From: Athripsodes cinereus
Lineage: Eukaryota; Arthropoda; Insecta; Trichoptera; Leptoceridae
NCBI GenBank assembly: GCA_947579605.1
Contig: OX388314.1
Location: 7,936,001-8,000,000 of the forward strand
DNA length: 64,000 nt
Reading direction: 5' to 3'
In this document: piece after piece, positions 23,055-33,385 of the stretch
Layout: each line of letters begins with the position of its first letter
Position numbering within the stretch: position 1 is the stretch's first letter
Made by a program: the position numbers and the translations under genes
Notes under the pieces: generated by a model
The model's database searches: none
Seen by the model: the letters and a program-made list of their open reading frames with translations, nothing else
Told to the model about the DNA's origin: nothing

Positions 23055-23413
23055 GGTCACCTTTATCCTGAGATAGCTCTTGATATGTCAATTTTTGTCT
23101 GTCATTTAAATCTAATTAGGCATACGTAATTTTGGGCAACTACTTAAACCAAAATCTATGGGACGGATATAAGAATCCTCAGTGATATGAAATAGCCCTT
23201 ATTTCTATGTACTTTTTTCATCGTTATCAAAATTAGATGGATCAGTTCGAATTAACAAAAAAAAAGGCAGATATAAAAGCTGATATGTATCAGTAAGGGC
23301 TATTCAGTCTGTCCTTACATTTTGGTGTAAAATGGTCGTGAAATATTAAATTTTATTGAATGTAAATCCAAGTTTAACAAAATTAAGGGCTATCTCAGGA
23401 TAAGGGTCACACT
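23055..23413. mobile_element. TIR MITE, about 359 bp
   Basis: Left ACCTTTATCCTGAGATAGCT and right (inverted) ACCCTTATCCTGAGATAGCC form terminal inverted repeats of roughly 25 bases. Flanks are CCTTAA on the left and CTAAAGG on the right, so a TAA/TTAA-like duplication is possible but not clean. The interior has a further TIR-proximal echo (AAATAGCCCTTATT, 23198; AGGGCTATTCAG, 23297). No coding capacity. Confidence 0.7.
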
Positions 23414-24004
23414 AAAGGCATATTGAAATATTGAGCTTTATTATCTACATTTATAAACAAAACAGCGGGACTGTACGTACATACATACATACGTTGTTAT
23501 AGATGTATTGAACAGGTAACTTTCACTACATGATGTATAGTGACGTCATCATCTGCGAATACGTACAACTCTGACTGCGATTTGTAACTGTGAATTTGAG
23601 CTGACATACTACTAAGAAAAAATATACTTACTTTGAAAATGTTTCTACTTTACATTTACACGCCGCGCGCACTTAAATATGTGTATATCATTGTGTGTAC
23701 CGGATGTTTATCATCGTTATTTTGTTAATACTTAAAATTAATTTAACAATTTGTTAAAAAAACAAGATAGCTTTGTTAAAAAAAATAAACTACCCCTCTT
23801 GAATAATATTTAACATTCGTGAAAAAGAGACGGAGAATTTCATAATGTAAGATTATAGAAAGAGTGAATATTTAAAAAAAATACATTCACATAATTTTTT
23901 TAACGATTATTTGTACCTCAATATTATTTATTGAAGAAAATATTAAAAACAATTATACCTAGGATACAAAAATTCTAATATTGAAAATTGGCCACATTAA
24001 GTTA
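23414..24004. other. Anonymous AT-rich stretch
   Basis: No gene. A short (CATA)n run lies at 23479-23492. Confidence 0.5.
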
Positions 24005-24095
24005 ATAGCTCTTTATTGGCAATCAATCGACAAACAAATTACAAAACAATTGCAAACTAAAACAGAAGAATACCAAAAGGCGGGATTATTGTTTA
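24005..24095 (-). repeat. Retrotransposon 3' UTR fragment
   Basis: Minus reading ...AATAATCCCGCCTTTTGGTA...CCAATAAAGAGCT, parallel to 10750-10860. Confidence 0.55.
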
Positions 24096-24603
24096 TTATT
24101 TTGAATAACATAGGTATTTATGTTTATCGTAAACAGCATACCAATATATCATAACTGTATTCCTATAATATAATATAGTAAAAATCGTAGATGTTAGATT
24201 TTTATGTTTCTCAAACTAACATTGCAATAATTATGTCACAGTTTGTGTATCACATTGTTACTGCTACTTAGCATCGAAATTATTAACACATCTATAAATC
24301 GCCAGTGAAAAGAGGCCAAGATCTTAAATGTATTAAGAAAAGGTCATATTATTATGAACATAAAATTATTTAAATAATAAGTTATTTTTCTTACATACAT
24401 ATGGTTATTATTCAATAATAATGTGTTACGTTGTTAATGATTTTGTTGCGTGTACTGTACACTTTTTAAATTCAATTTAATATTCTAAAAGTGAAATTAT
24501 ATAAAAATTGTTTTTAATGATGTAATATGAAATAATTGTTGTGACTCACCAAGTGATAATAATAATAATCTTTATTGCACAAAATTAGTATATATGTAAT
24601 GAG

Positions 24604-24905
24604 TTACAATCCATTGGATTGGTCTGCAACGAGTTTTGACTTATTTCTCCACTCCTCCCTATTCTCAGCTAGTCTCTTCAACTCCATATATGAGCCACAG
24701 CTCATGTCCCTCTTCAGTTGGTCCATATAGGCGTCTCTCGGTCGACCTCTGCCATTTGTGCCTTCGGTCCTGCCCTCTGCGATTGCGATGAGCAGTCCTG
24801 GGTGCCTGATGTTGTGGCCAATCCAATTAGCTCGTTGTTGGCAGATTCTTTTGAGGAGTTGCCTTTTTTCGCCAAAATTAGTATACAAAGAATAAAAAAA
24901 AACAT
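24604..24905 (-). pseudogene. Reverse transcriptase C-terminal fragment (distinct subfamily)
   Basis: Open for 94 codons on the minus strand: KRICQQRANWIGHNIRHPGL, LIAIAEGRTEGTNGRGRPRD, AYMDQLKRDMSCGSYMELKR, LAENREEWRNKSKLVADQSN. The order W(I/L)GH..R...L...(A)I.EG...G...RGRPR..Y.DQ......Y..LK..A..R..WR is the C-terminus of endonuclease-reverse transcriptases. The sequence differs from the 19360 and 53542 families, so it is a third lineage. An (AATAAT)n tail lies just beyond the stop (24559-24571, minus). It is 5'-truncated, without RT core. Confidence 0.8.
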
Positions 24906-25074
24906 GACAACATTACCACTGAATACATAAAGTGATGTAAATCTTTGAATAAATTCTACTTCTTTTCCTCACCTATCAACGCTCCTTTCGAGAGTACAGA
25001 ATAAAAACAAGTATTCTCCATTTACAAAAACGAGTACAGGATATTAAAGCTAAACTGTAGTCAATATTGTGGAC

Positions 25075-25215
25075 CTACTTGGTGGAAGTTCATGTTAAAT
25101 TAATTAAAAAAACACTTATATTTAGTACTTCCACAATGACCTTATTAATCGCGAGCTACCACCGAGCAGGTAGAGTCGAGATTCATGAGCTTCCGCTATC
25201 CTGGTCCTTGGAAAT
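25075..25215 (+). repeat. Copy of the 19015-type dispersed repeat
   Basis: TTGGTGGAAGTTCATGTTAA, ACTTCCACAATGACCTTATT and ATGAGCTTCCGCTATCCTGG parallel 32685-32795. Confidence 0.45.
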
Positions 25216-25284
25216 CTCGTAGATGGAAATGCAACGAACTTTGAAAAACTTCTAACCATTACTATTTCTATATATTTATTATTA

Positions 25285-25372
25285 TATATACCATCACGGC
25301 ATATCCCAAAGTTGGGTAGCCAGCAGATTAACTGTATGCAAGTGTAAATTGTTCTCGTCATGCCAAAAACTG
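25285..25372 (-). repeat. SINE-A 3' fragment
   Basis: + strand ATACCATCACGGCATATCCC followed by AAAGTTGGGTAGCCAGCAGA is the reverse complement of the family 3' end. Confidence 0.75.
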
Positions 25373-26284
25373 TAAGATATTCTATATAAATAACGCACCT
25401 TATCGCTAAATTGTAGTAGGTAAATGTCTTATAAGTAATGATTTTCGAACATTTTTGTCTATTAATTTATTAATTATTTTTCATGTTCTTTACTAACGCA
25501 AGTTTATATTGTAATTGATATAGGTACTTGGAACATTTATAAATAGCCATTGTTTGAAAATAATGCCTAATGGTGTGTATTAAATTAATTAACGCGGAGT
25601 CATCCCGGATAGAGTTAAAAAAGCACTTTAATATGGTTCATCGATTATTATTTTATTTTATTTTTTGTAATATGATCTGAACAACAATAAAGACGGATAA
25701 AGAATGAAAAAAATATATATAATGAATCACATAAATCTTTCGGTCCAATTGTATTTCTGCACATGTGTCTGTTCATTATTGAACTATTAATTAGCCTACT
25801 AGTTAGGCGCGTAGAACCAGATTTACGTGGCGAAGAAATATAAGGAAGGCAGACCTCACTATCATGTCGGACTAATAACTGCCTAAGGAGAAGAATAAGG
25901 TTTGGTAAGACACAATACGATTGCATACGTTATTGATATTAACACAAGTACTTTTATATTTTAGTTCTTACAAAATTACACCAATAATGTTCAACATAAT
26001 GTACTTACATAATGTTCAACATAATGTAACTATCTATTGTAAATCTCATTTATTTATTTGTTTTTACACACATATAGTACCATCGCCTTAAAGTATGATA
26101 AAACAGTGGTTGTTTTGTTTATTTATAAATCCCTAATTATCTAACAAAATATTACGGATAACTTAAAATTTCAGTTTTGTAATCATCACCAGTAATCATT
26201 AGACTAGCTCTATGTAATCAATATGCTATTTGTCACAAACAAGATGTAAAAGTTTCGATTTTCAATTTTCGAGCATCTGCTTTT
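25373..26284. other. Anonymous stretch
   Basis: The 92-codon minus-strand frame at 25648-25926 has a slightly GC-richer, protein-like centre (LLRQLLVRHDSEVCLPYISS) but no family I can name; it could be another retrotransposon scrap. ACATAATGTTCA...ACATAATGTAA is repeated near 25990-26030. Confidence 0.35.
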
Positions 26285-26345
26285 TACAGGACTATCAAAA
26301 ACTTACAGAAGAGAATGGGAGACTTATTATTGGCCAAATCCACTT
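26285..26345 (-). repeat. SINE-A 5' fragment
   Basis: + strand ACAGGACTATCAAAAACTTA followed by CAGAAGAGAATGGGAGAC is the reverse complement of the 5' part (CTCCCACTCTTCTCCATAAG, TTTTCGAGTGT). Confidence 0.6.
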
Positions 26346-27949
26346 GGTAGAGTGTCTTTGTGTTCATTGCTGGATTAATTATTTTTTAAACAATAATTTC
26401 TCTCCGAACAAAGCCGGATCGTATATCTGATACAAAAATAATCCATAGTGTTCTAGTAGACAATGTGATTAATCTATACAAAAATATTTTTAAATTAGCA
26501 GCAATCAAATGGCCACAAAGTCGAGACCCAAACCGGTTTGATTAACATTTTGTAATATTTTTTTATTGCTGGAAGGTTTTCTTTTGAAATCACTTGCCAA
26601 AAGTTAATAAATAATTATACGGTGTGTAATCTCTAATATATAAAAGGAAGTCGTGTGTGTTACAACACTTATAACTCAAGAATGGCTGTACCGATTTGAA
26701 TGATCTCTGATTTGTTGGATTCTTCTCCGCCCGGAATAAACTATAGGCTATTAAAACATCTTACAAATTCACGGGAAGAAAAAATATGAAGAAAATTATT
26801 TACGCCATACATTTTTAATTTCAAAAATAAAAACAATATGGAGAGTTATTGCGCTGTTAGCGCCCCCACGTCGCCTGTTGCATTGTGCTAAAATAATCCG
26901 TAGGTTCTGCTATATTAAGAACCAAATTACTATAACTAATATGAACGAAATGTGTACTAATATTTGTTTGCTATAATTCGGTAGTTACATGGCAATAGGT
27001 TGTATCTCACTAAAACATAATTTTACAGGAGAGCAAAAACAAAGTTTGCAAAAGAGATATTTCAGCCAAATTTCGAGCATTATATATCAAAATGAAGGTA
27101 ATTATTATTTCTACAAGATAGATGTAACATTCTCTTAATAATTTCTTCTACAAGATGTATGTAACATTCACTAAATAATTTCTTGCAGTTTAAAAATATT
27201 TGAGTTTTTTTGCCATGTTGATGAAAACAATCTTTCTACATGTCAATAAGTTACGTCTTTTCTCTCTTTATTCTGACTATAAAGAGACATATCCTTTTGC
27301 CACATCAAATATAACACTATTTTGAGCATTTTATGGAACAAACTTGAAAACGCAAAAAATGCGAGATACAACCTATTGCCATGTAACTATCGAATTATTC
27401 GACTAATATTTATGTATCGATAGATCTTCTGTCACATAAATGTGGACGTGCACAGATTATATTTGAAATTGTATTTTATTTTTGCAGATGGAAAATTATT
27501 ATTGAACCAAAAATTGTGCTATTAAAGATGAAAATAAGAATGTGTTCATGTAGGTAGTTCTGATGCAAGATTGTGTAGTGAAATTTGCAGACAGAGAAGA
27601 AAAATTACGAAGAAAATTATTTACGCCATACATTTTTAATTTCAATAAAAAATGCAATATAGAGAATTATACAAAATCAACAATGAAGTTTTTTTTATAG
27701 ATTGGCCTATTTATATGATAATTTTTCTATACATTCTCAAATTAGAATCGTTATCCATACAATTTAACATCTGTAGTTCTGATATTTCAATTTTTAAAAA
27801 ATCATGGAAAGAATTTTTATAAATTTCAAATGAATAGGTAAAATCTACCTGAAAAAAAAATAGTACCTACATAATTATATTACGTACTGCAGATAATTTA
27901 TAAACAAATCTGAGTTAAGTATAATAAATTGTTCAACATAAATTGTTCA

Positions 27950-28178
27950 TGTCGGCCGGTGTGGCGCGGAGCTCTTTCCTTTGAGTCACGAGGCCCGGGT
28001 TCGATTCCCGGACAGGGCAAAGTGAAGAATGACCTTTTTCAAATTGTCCTGGGTCTGGGTGTTACATATATATGTATATAGTGCATTGTATATGTGTGTA
28101 TCGTCGCGTTAGTACCCATAATCAAGATTCATCTAAGTTTGGGACTAGCTCGATGTGTGTGAATTGTCTTATGTAAAA
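27950..28178 (+). mobile_element. tRNA-derived SINE (SINE-B) inside Helitron
   Basis: CCGGTGTGGCGCGGAGCTCT (box-A region) and GGTTCGATTCC (27998-28008, a perfect box B consensus) are about 36 bases apart, as in a tRNA promoter. They are followed by a non-tRNA body GTCCTGGGTCTGGGTGTTAC and GTACCCATAATCAAGATTC. A tRNA gene is excluded because no anticodon arm or matching acceptor stem can be drawn. Confidence 0.8.
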
Positions 28179-28191
28179 AAAATGAATGTAA

Positions 28192-28543
28192 CTTTCGCAG
28201 TTTAGCGGCCCCACCCGTTGTCGAGTACTTTTTTCCATAGAAAAGGTAATATTTTTGAAACTTGAGGAAATTGTTGCCATATGTAGAATTATTTTAATTT
28301 GCCGGCAAAAAAAATCCACTTCGAAAATTAATTTCCTAAAATTCCGTACATATTACTCGACAACGGGTGGGGCCGCTCAAGTTTCATAGTTGCGAATTTT
28401 TTTTCCTATAAAAGAATTTTCCAAAAATTTGGTGACCAAAAAATAATTCACCATATGGCAACAATTTCCTCAAGTTTCGAAAATATTACTTTCTCTATGG
28501 AAAAAAGTACTCGACAACGGGTAGGGCCGCTAAACTGCGAAAG
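28192..28543. repeat. 92-bp inverted repeat within Helitron
   Basis: Arm 28192-28283 (CTTTCGCAGTTTAGCGGCCC ... GTTGCCATATG) is inverted at 28452-28543 (CATATGGCAACAATTTCCTC ... AAACTGCGAAAG) with only a few mismatches. The 168-base spacer has an additional CTCGACAACGGGTGGGGCCG at 28357. Short open frames across the arms are by-products. Confidence 0.85.
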
Positions 28544-28683
28544 TTCCAAATGAATTATATTTTTTTACACTATACCTTCGATGACACACTTTGACAATTA
28601 CGGGAGTTTGTAAAGAGATTAATAACATTAATCATTCATAAAGTCAGTGGGAGAGGGCAGAAGATAGGGCAGGTGTCGAACAT

Positions 28684-28810
28684 GTGTTGAAAGGCTTGGT
28701 TTGGAGTGGCCAGAGGTCCTGGAAGCAGCGGTGGACAGTTATCTCTGGAGGAGATACTTAGGGGCAATGGGCCCCCGACCGAACTAGGACAAGGGGAAGA
28801 AGATGTATGT
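28684..28810 (+). repeat. GC-rich segment carried in the Helitron
   Basis: GGAGTGGCCAGAGGTCCTGG, AAGCAGCGGTGGACAG and CAATGGGCCCCCGACCGAAC match the minus strand of 30215-30335 nearly base for base. The piece GGTCCTGGAA... parallels the RGPGINNG region of the 19360 reverse transcriptase, so it probably derives from a retrotransposon. Confidence 0.6.
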
Positions 28811-28862
28811 ACGAAATCGTTCATTGATTCTTAGGCGGTACGAAGTTCGCCGGGCCAGCTAG

Positions 28863-30184
28863 TTAATTTATAAAATTATCTTATTTGCTCTTTACATGGA
28901 TAAAGCAATACCTACTTATTATTTTACGTATCAAAGGAAGGATTATATTAATAAAGGTGTACGTAATGTTTAATATTTAAGCTTTAATTAATTGACTTCA
29001 TGAGGTAATCACAAGAAATATTGTTTAAAAATGATTGATTTTTCAATAAATTCACAAAAAAAACATGACATCATTCACCCACCCCAACAAACGAATAAAT
29101 TTGGTAGTGAGAATGTAAAAATCTTGGTATTTTTTATCTTCAACATATTCTGTTATTTTTTGTATCTCATAAAGCTATTATCAGAGTTTAATGGTATATA
29201 AATAATCACAAGATAGTGATTTCTTTAATATTAAAACATTATTAACGTTTAAAGATTATTTTTATGCATATTTTTAACAACACTTTTAAAACTTATTATT
29301 AATTTGTTTATTACCTTCTGATAAAAAAAACTTAGTTAATGTGGAAGAGTATTTTAAATTTAATTCTTTATAACAAATTTGATATTTTAAAATATTATTT
29401 CGTAGCTAAATATTTTTTGTAAATGTATCTATATAATTAGTAATAAGTATTATCATTTTTTATTTATTTTTAAATGTTAATTATTTTTTATTATGAAATA
29501 ATTGCGAGTATCTAATTATCGTCAAAAAACACACCCAATCAATCAAGCTGTCTTCCCTGTTACAGCAAAAAAATAAAGTCATTCATGTTGGGTGGCATAC
29601 CTCATCGCCGAATTTAAGATATACCTACAGTGTATCTATATTTGATCTATTCCTTCTAATCACATTTGTTTGACAATATTAACAAATTTAATAATTTGAT
29701 GCTGTATTTATTTTATTTTTATTTGAACTTATTTTATAAGTTTACAAATAAATGGATTTGAGTCATCTTCATTCATTAATCATATGCGAGTATATTATAT
29801 TCTTGTGACAACATTATTGTTATGAATCATCGAACTTCACCTACACATCAGTATTCCAATATTATCTATAAAAGTTTTATTCTTTAGATGGATATACATA
29901 TATATGTCTTTTTGTTATATTTTATGATAAATAATAGAAAAACTACCTATTGCAAATATACAATCATCCTGAAAAACTTACCTAAAAAACTTTTATAATT
30001 TATTTTTAACTTTTTAAGTCTTAAACTATTTTATAATAATAAATAATCACAAATTTTAATTTAGTTGTTCTTTTTTCGAATAAAATCACTTTTGGTTCAC
30101 CTGAGTAGCTAAAAGTTGTTACTGAAAATAAGAAACATTTAATATGTGTAGATATGTACAACGTGTGATTATTTCTATTTTGGT
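28863..30184. other. Anonymous, very AT-rich stretch
   Basis: No gene. TTGGGTGGCATACCTCATCG followed by CCGAATTTAAGA (29589-29620) looks like a minus-strand scrap of SINE-A. Confidence 0.5.
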
Positions 30185-30335
30185 TACAAGCACCTTTGAA
30201 ACAGAAAGTACATAACCTTCTTCCCCTTGTCCTAGTTGGGTCGGGGGCCCATTGTGCCTAGGCACCTCCTCCAGAGATCCCTGTCCACCGCTGCTTCCAG
30301 GACCTCTGGCCACTCCTAACCATGTCTTTCAACAG
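30119..30335 (-). pseudogene. Retrotransposon-like remnant (RGPG segment)
   Basis: The minus strand reads MARGPGSSGGQGSLEEVPRH followed by NGPPTQLGQGEEGYV. The RGPG...SLE...N order resembles RGPGINNGHKSLEDSRPNKD in the 19360 reverse transcriptase. A second copy sits in the Helitron at 28684-28810. Only about 40 codons are comparable and nothing upstream is open. Assignment is by internal similarity; the original function of this stretch is unknown. Confidence 0.5.
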
Positions 30336-31012
30336 TTTAAGAAAGTATATATAGTCATTTTTTGTATATTAAACTCATTATTATAGTATACCGTTTAAAG
30401 TTCGAGATAGACAAATAGAACAAATATCATTTTACACTCCTTTCTTTATCCTTTCTTTAGATTCATACAATTCATGTACATAATGAAATAAACATAAGCC
30501 TATATTGAAGAATTTGTGCTGTTGGCGTATTGAGTATAGGTAATATGCAGTGTAAAAACACATTTGTATGCATTCGAATTCAGATGATTTGAGTAAAATG
30601 TTATTCGTATTTTCAAGTTAGTAAAAAATATCCGTTTCGTATGAATTTACATTGGACATGCAAAACAGCGAAAAATTAAAATAATATAGAACAATAAACT
30701 AGATTACCAACACTCTAATATGTATGGATTAACAGGAAACAATTTCATATAATCTTAATTGTATTACAACTGCAAACACCTGTTGCTGTTGTTTAATTAA
30801 ACATAATATCTTAATACACCCAGTATCTATAATATGTACAACCATTTTAATAACAATAATATCTCAAACATTAAACTCGCCAATTGATAGGTATATTATG
30901 TTATAACTAATAACGTCATACTGTCGATATCAAAGTAATTAAATAGTAAACAAAAAGTAATAATTTTCACATTTTATGCAGCACATAGTCAGCACATTGC
31001 ACATTTCTCTAC

Positions 31013-31017
<5 letters not shown>

Positions 31018-31051
<34 letters not shown>

Positions 31052-31212
31052 GATATATCTGGGTTTTGTTATAAACCCAAATACAACCTTATACACCTTT
31101 CACACTAAGCTAAAAGCTTGTGCCGTGAAAGGGAAGTTTGCCGGCACCTGGGATCGAACCTCGGACCCCTTGTTCTGAAGGCCGAGACTCTACCCCCAGG
31201 CTGCCGACGAAC
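31018..31212 (-). mobile_element. tRNA-derived SINE with poly-A tail (SINE-C)
   Basis: Minus strand: GCCTGGGGGTAGAGTCTCGG head, GAGGTTCGATCCCAGG (box B, around 31150-31163), body GGCAAACTTCCCTTTCACGG and GTGTAAGG-type tail, then AAAA at the 3' end in a 30-base run (T on + at 31018-31047). A distinct family from SINE-A and SINE-B. Confidence 0.75.
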
Positions 31213-31369
31213 CTATCTATTATGATATCTCTTATATTACTTCATTTACCATCATTTGTATGCAAAATACATATGTACTAAGATTATATATTAATGGGTT
31301 AATTGAAGCAATAAAGTTATTTTAACAGTTAGATAAGGATTTTTAGAATGTCGTCTTTTCTCGATTTTT

Positions 31370-31560
31370 AGAAAATTTAGATCGTCTAAATTGCTGAGAA
31401 GAAGACACTAATTGGATTCACGGCCCCGAGAAAGACCACCAAAGACGTGGAAATTTTGGCTTATCTTCAATATCGCAAGAGGGAACAACTTTCGAACATC
31501 TACAACACGACCCAAAATACTTACGATTGACAAAACTAGACATTGTTTTGAAGGGGGTTG
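31370..31560 (+). pseudogene. Possible reverse transcriptase scrap
   Basis: CGGCCCCGAGAAAGACCACC AAAGACGTGGA encodes RPRERPPKTW, resembling the GRP..TW motif near the end of RTE proteins. Context on either side is not readable, so this is tentative. Confidence 0.3.
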
Positions 31561-31599
31561 GCATTAAAACACCACGCTTGCCAAACGAGTTGGTGAGTT

Positions 31600-31875
31600 T
31601 TGTTATCAGCCGCCCCTAACATGGGGTTCAGATGCTGTTTGTAGCCGTCCACTCTGGATCAGACGCTACTACCTCTTGGTCCGCGAGAGGTATTTTATTT
31701 CCCTCCTGCCGGATGCGGATAAATAGGAGTTCACAACTCCTGAGATATCCGGGTGGAGGTGGGCCTCTCTTCAATTCCCTCCTACCCTCTATATCTAGTG
31801 AGCTTTCCCCTATCCACCACTTAGGGACGCGTCTTATAGCGGTTACAGGCTCCGCCGAGGATAGGAGATAGGAAA
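31600..31875. other. GC-rich island of unknown origin
   Basis: About 275 bases at clearly higher GC than the surroundings (CAGCCGCCCCTAACATGGGG ... GGCTCCGCCGAGGATAGGAG). Both strands stay open for 79-90 codons (31632-31871 +, 31628-31900 -), but neither product is recognised. Composition suggests a captured or inserted piece, most likely from a retrotransposon. Confidence 0.4.
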
Positions 31876-32684
31876 GTGTGAAAAAGTTTTGAAGAGGCAT
31901 TTATCCTGCAGTGTGGAGTAAAGAAGGCTAGCAGTAAGTCAGTAATACTTACGATATCCAAATATTTCGTATAATATACAAATTATTTTTTCTTCTCTTC
32001 AGTGTTCATCTCGATTGTTTCTTTAGTAACTTAATTGCAATATTTCGTGTTTCTCTTTTGTGCAAAACAACTGTATTATATACCTACATATTGCATCGAA
32101 TACTTAAAAGTCTGTTGCAATAACAGCATTCTTACAATATTATGCATTTTACACGATTTCACTCACACATTTACATGTCATAATAATAATTATCAAAAAC
32201 GAATAAAACTATACAATACCTACCTATACACATTATGTAGACACGTAGGAAATATTATTATTATACTAATTACTTCATAAACAAGATCGTGTATTTGTAA
32301 CAGATAAAGAATCATTCAGCAATAAATAATATGTGTAGCATCATTCCAAATAATATACCTAGCAAGATAATGACACATGAAATTTTTTGAACAAACTATG
32401 GTTGCTCTATTTCTGTTGCCGTTAGAATATAATGAAGAGGTAATGGTTAAAGCTAAAACGAATATTCGGCAACTGTGAGGCCAAAATTTACTACATATTA
32501 TAAATACTATGGATAGTAGTTCAATATACGGACGGATACCAAAAAGTCTCAATCCTTTATCAGACCTTAGGTTCTGTTCATACAGGAGAGTCCTTTTGCC
32601 AACTGTGCTTCCATCGTTATGGAGATCTTTCCTCAGGTTTATATATAGTCAGTGTTGTAGGTCGATCGATGATACTTGGTGGGA

Positions 32685-32795
32685 GTTTATGTTCATTATG
32701 AGAAATAAAACACTTTTGAATAATACTTCCACGATGTTTTTATTGTTTGCCGGCTTTCAGAAGCTTCCGCCCTCATCATTATCGCCCTCGTAGTC
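32685..32795 (+). repeat. Copy of the 19015-type dispersed repeat
   Basis: ATACTTGGTGGGAGTTTATG, AATACTTCCACGATG and GCCGGCTTTCAGAAGCTTCC; compare 25075-25215 and 19015-19205. Confidence 0.5.
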
Positions 32796-33099
32796 CCTCG
32801 GTTTGTTTATGTACGATAATGTTTCAGAATACTAGTCATCCTTAGATATGTTTCCATCGAAATCTCTGCCATTTTCTTCCCAACTTATGACATCTGGGAT
32901 GGTTCTTTTATTAAAAGTAAATCGATTTTTTTATGAAATGAAACTTTGGTTTTGATTAAAGAATATACAATAATAAGACATCAAGTGTATTCCTATTTAA
33001 GTATCTTCTAAGAAAAAAACTATTTGAGTTTCTTTATTTTATGTTAAAATTGTCTTAGGATTTGTTTGTTCACACTTATTATTATTATTACTGACAAAG

Positions 33100-33385
33100 A
33101 GACGATTCTTACAAGGATCATTACAGCGGAAGGCCAATGCGATCCCAGAAGAAAATCAACAACATCTAGACAACAACACAACAATTACAACACATTCTCA
33201 ATCCTCCTGACAAACTCCGCATACGTCACGCCAAATATATCAATGTATCTAGCCAGACCGTTAAACATTTGAATAGCCCTTCCTATTGGCGACTTTGCCA
33301 ATATGTTTGTTCTACTTTGAGGCTGATAAAAAAAATCGTGATGCTGAGAACGTCCATACGCATCGGGAACAAAAAAGTCCACTTG
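33100..33385 (-). pseudogene. Non-LTR reverse transcriptase extreme C-terminus
   Basis: The minus-strand frame 33382-33185 contains QPQSRTNILAKSPIGRAIQM, FNGLARYIDIFGVTYAEFVR and RIENVL. The pattern SRTN....SPI.R....(F/Y)N.L....IDIF...F..F...I is the last block of Jockey/CR1-type proteins, the part that should follow the block seen at 17578-17895. It ends at a stop, and the 3' UTR runs toward 33066, where a (TTA)n-like run on + (33080-33091) may be the tail. 5'-truncated. Confidence 0.65.

Larger units (their letters stand above)
26630..28862 (+). mobile_element. Complete non-autonomous Helitron, 2.23 kb
   Basis: It starts TCTCTAATATATAAAAGG after an A and ends GTTCGCCGGGCCAGCTAG before a T: 5' TC, 3' CTAG, A/T target. 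GGTACGAAGTTCGCCGGG just before the end is the subterminal GC-rich segment. No Rep or helicase frame. Its cargo, in order: a long AT-rich unit shared with 1-1716, a tRNA-derived SINE (27950-28178), a large inverted repeat (28192-28543) and a GC-rich segment (28684-28810) also found alone at 30215-30335. It is the inverted partner of 1-1716, with about 25 kb between their 5' ends. Confidence 0.85.

Noticed and set aside
25648..25926. 92-codon minus frame resembling a retrotransposon C-terminus
   Set aside because: No motif I can align with confidence to the RT blocks seen elsewhere in the window.
27950..28030. Possible genuine tRNA gene (perfect box B)
   Set aside because: No cloverleaf acceptor stem or anticodon loop; followed by SINE body and repeated elsewhere.
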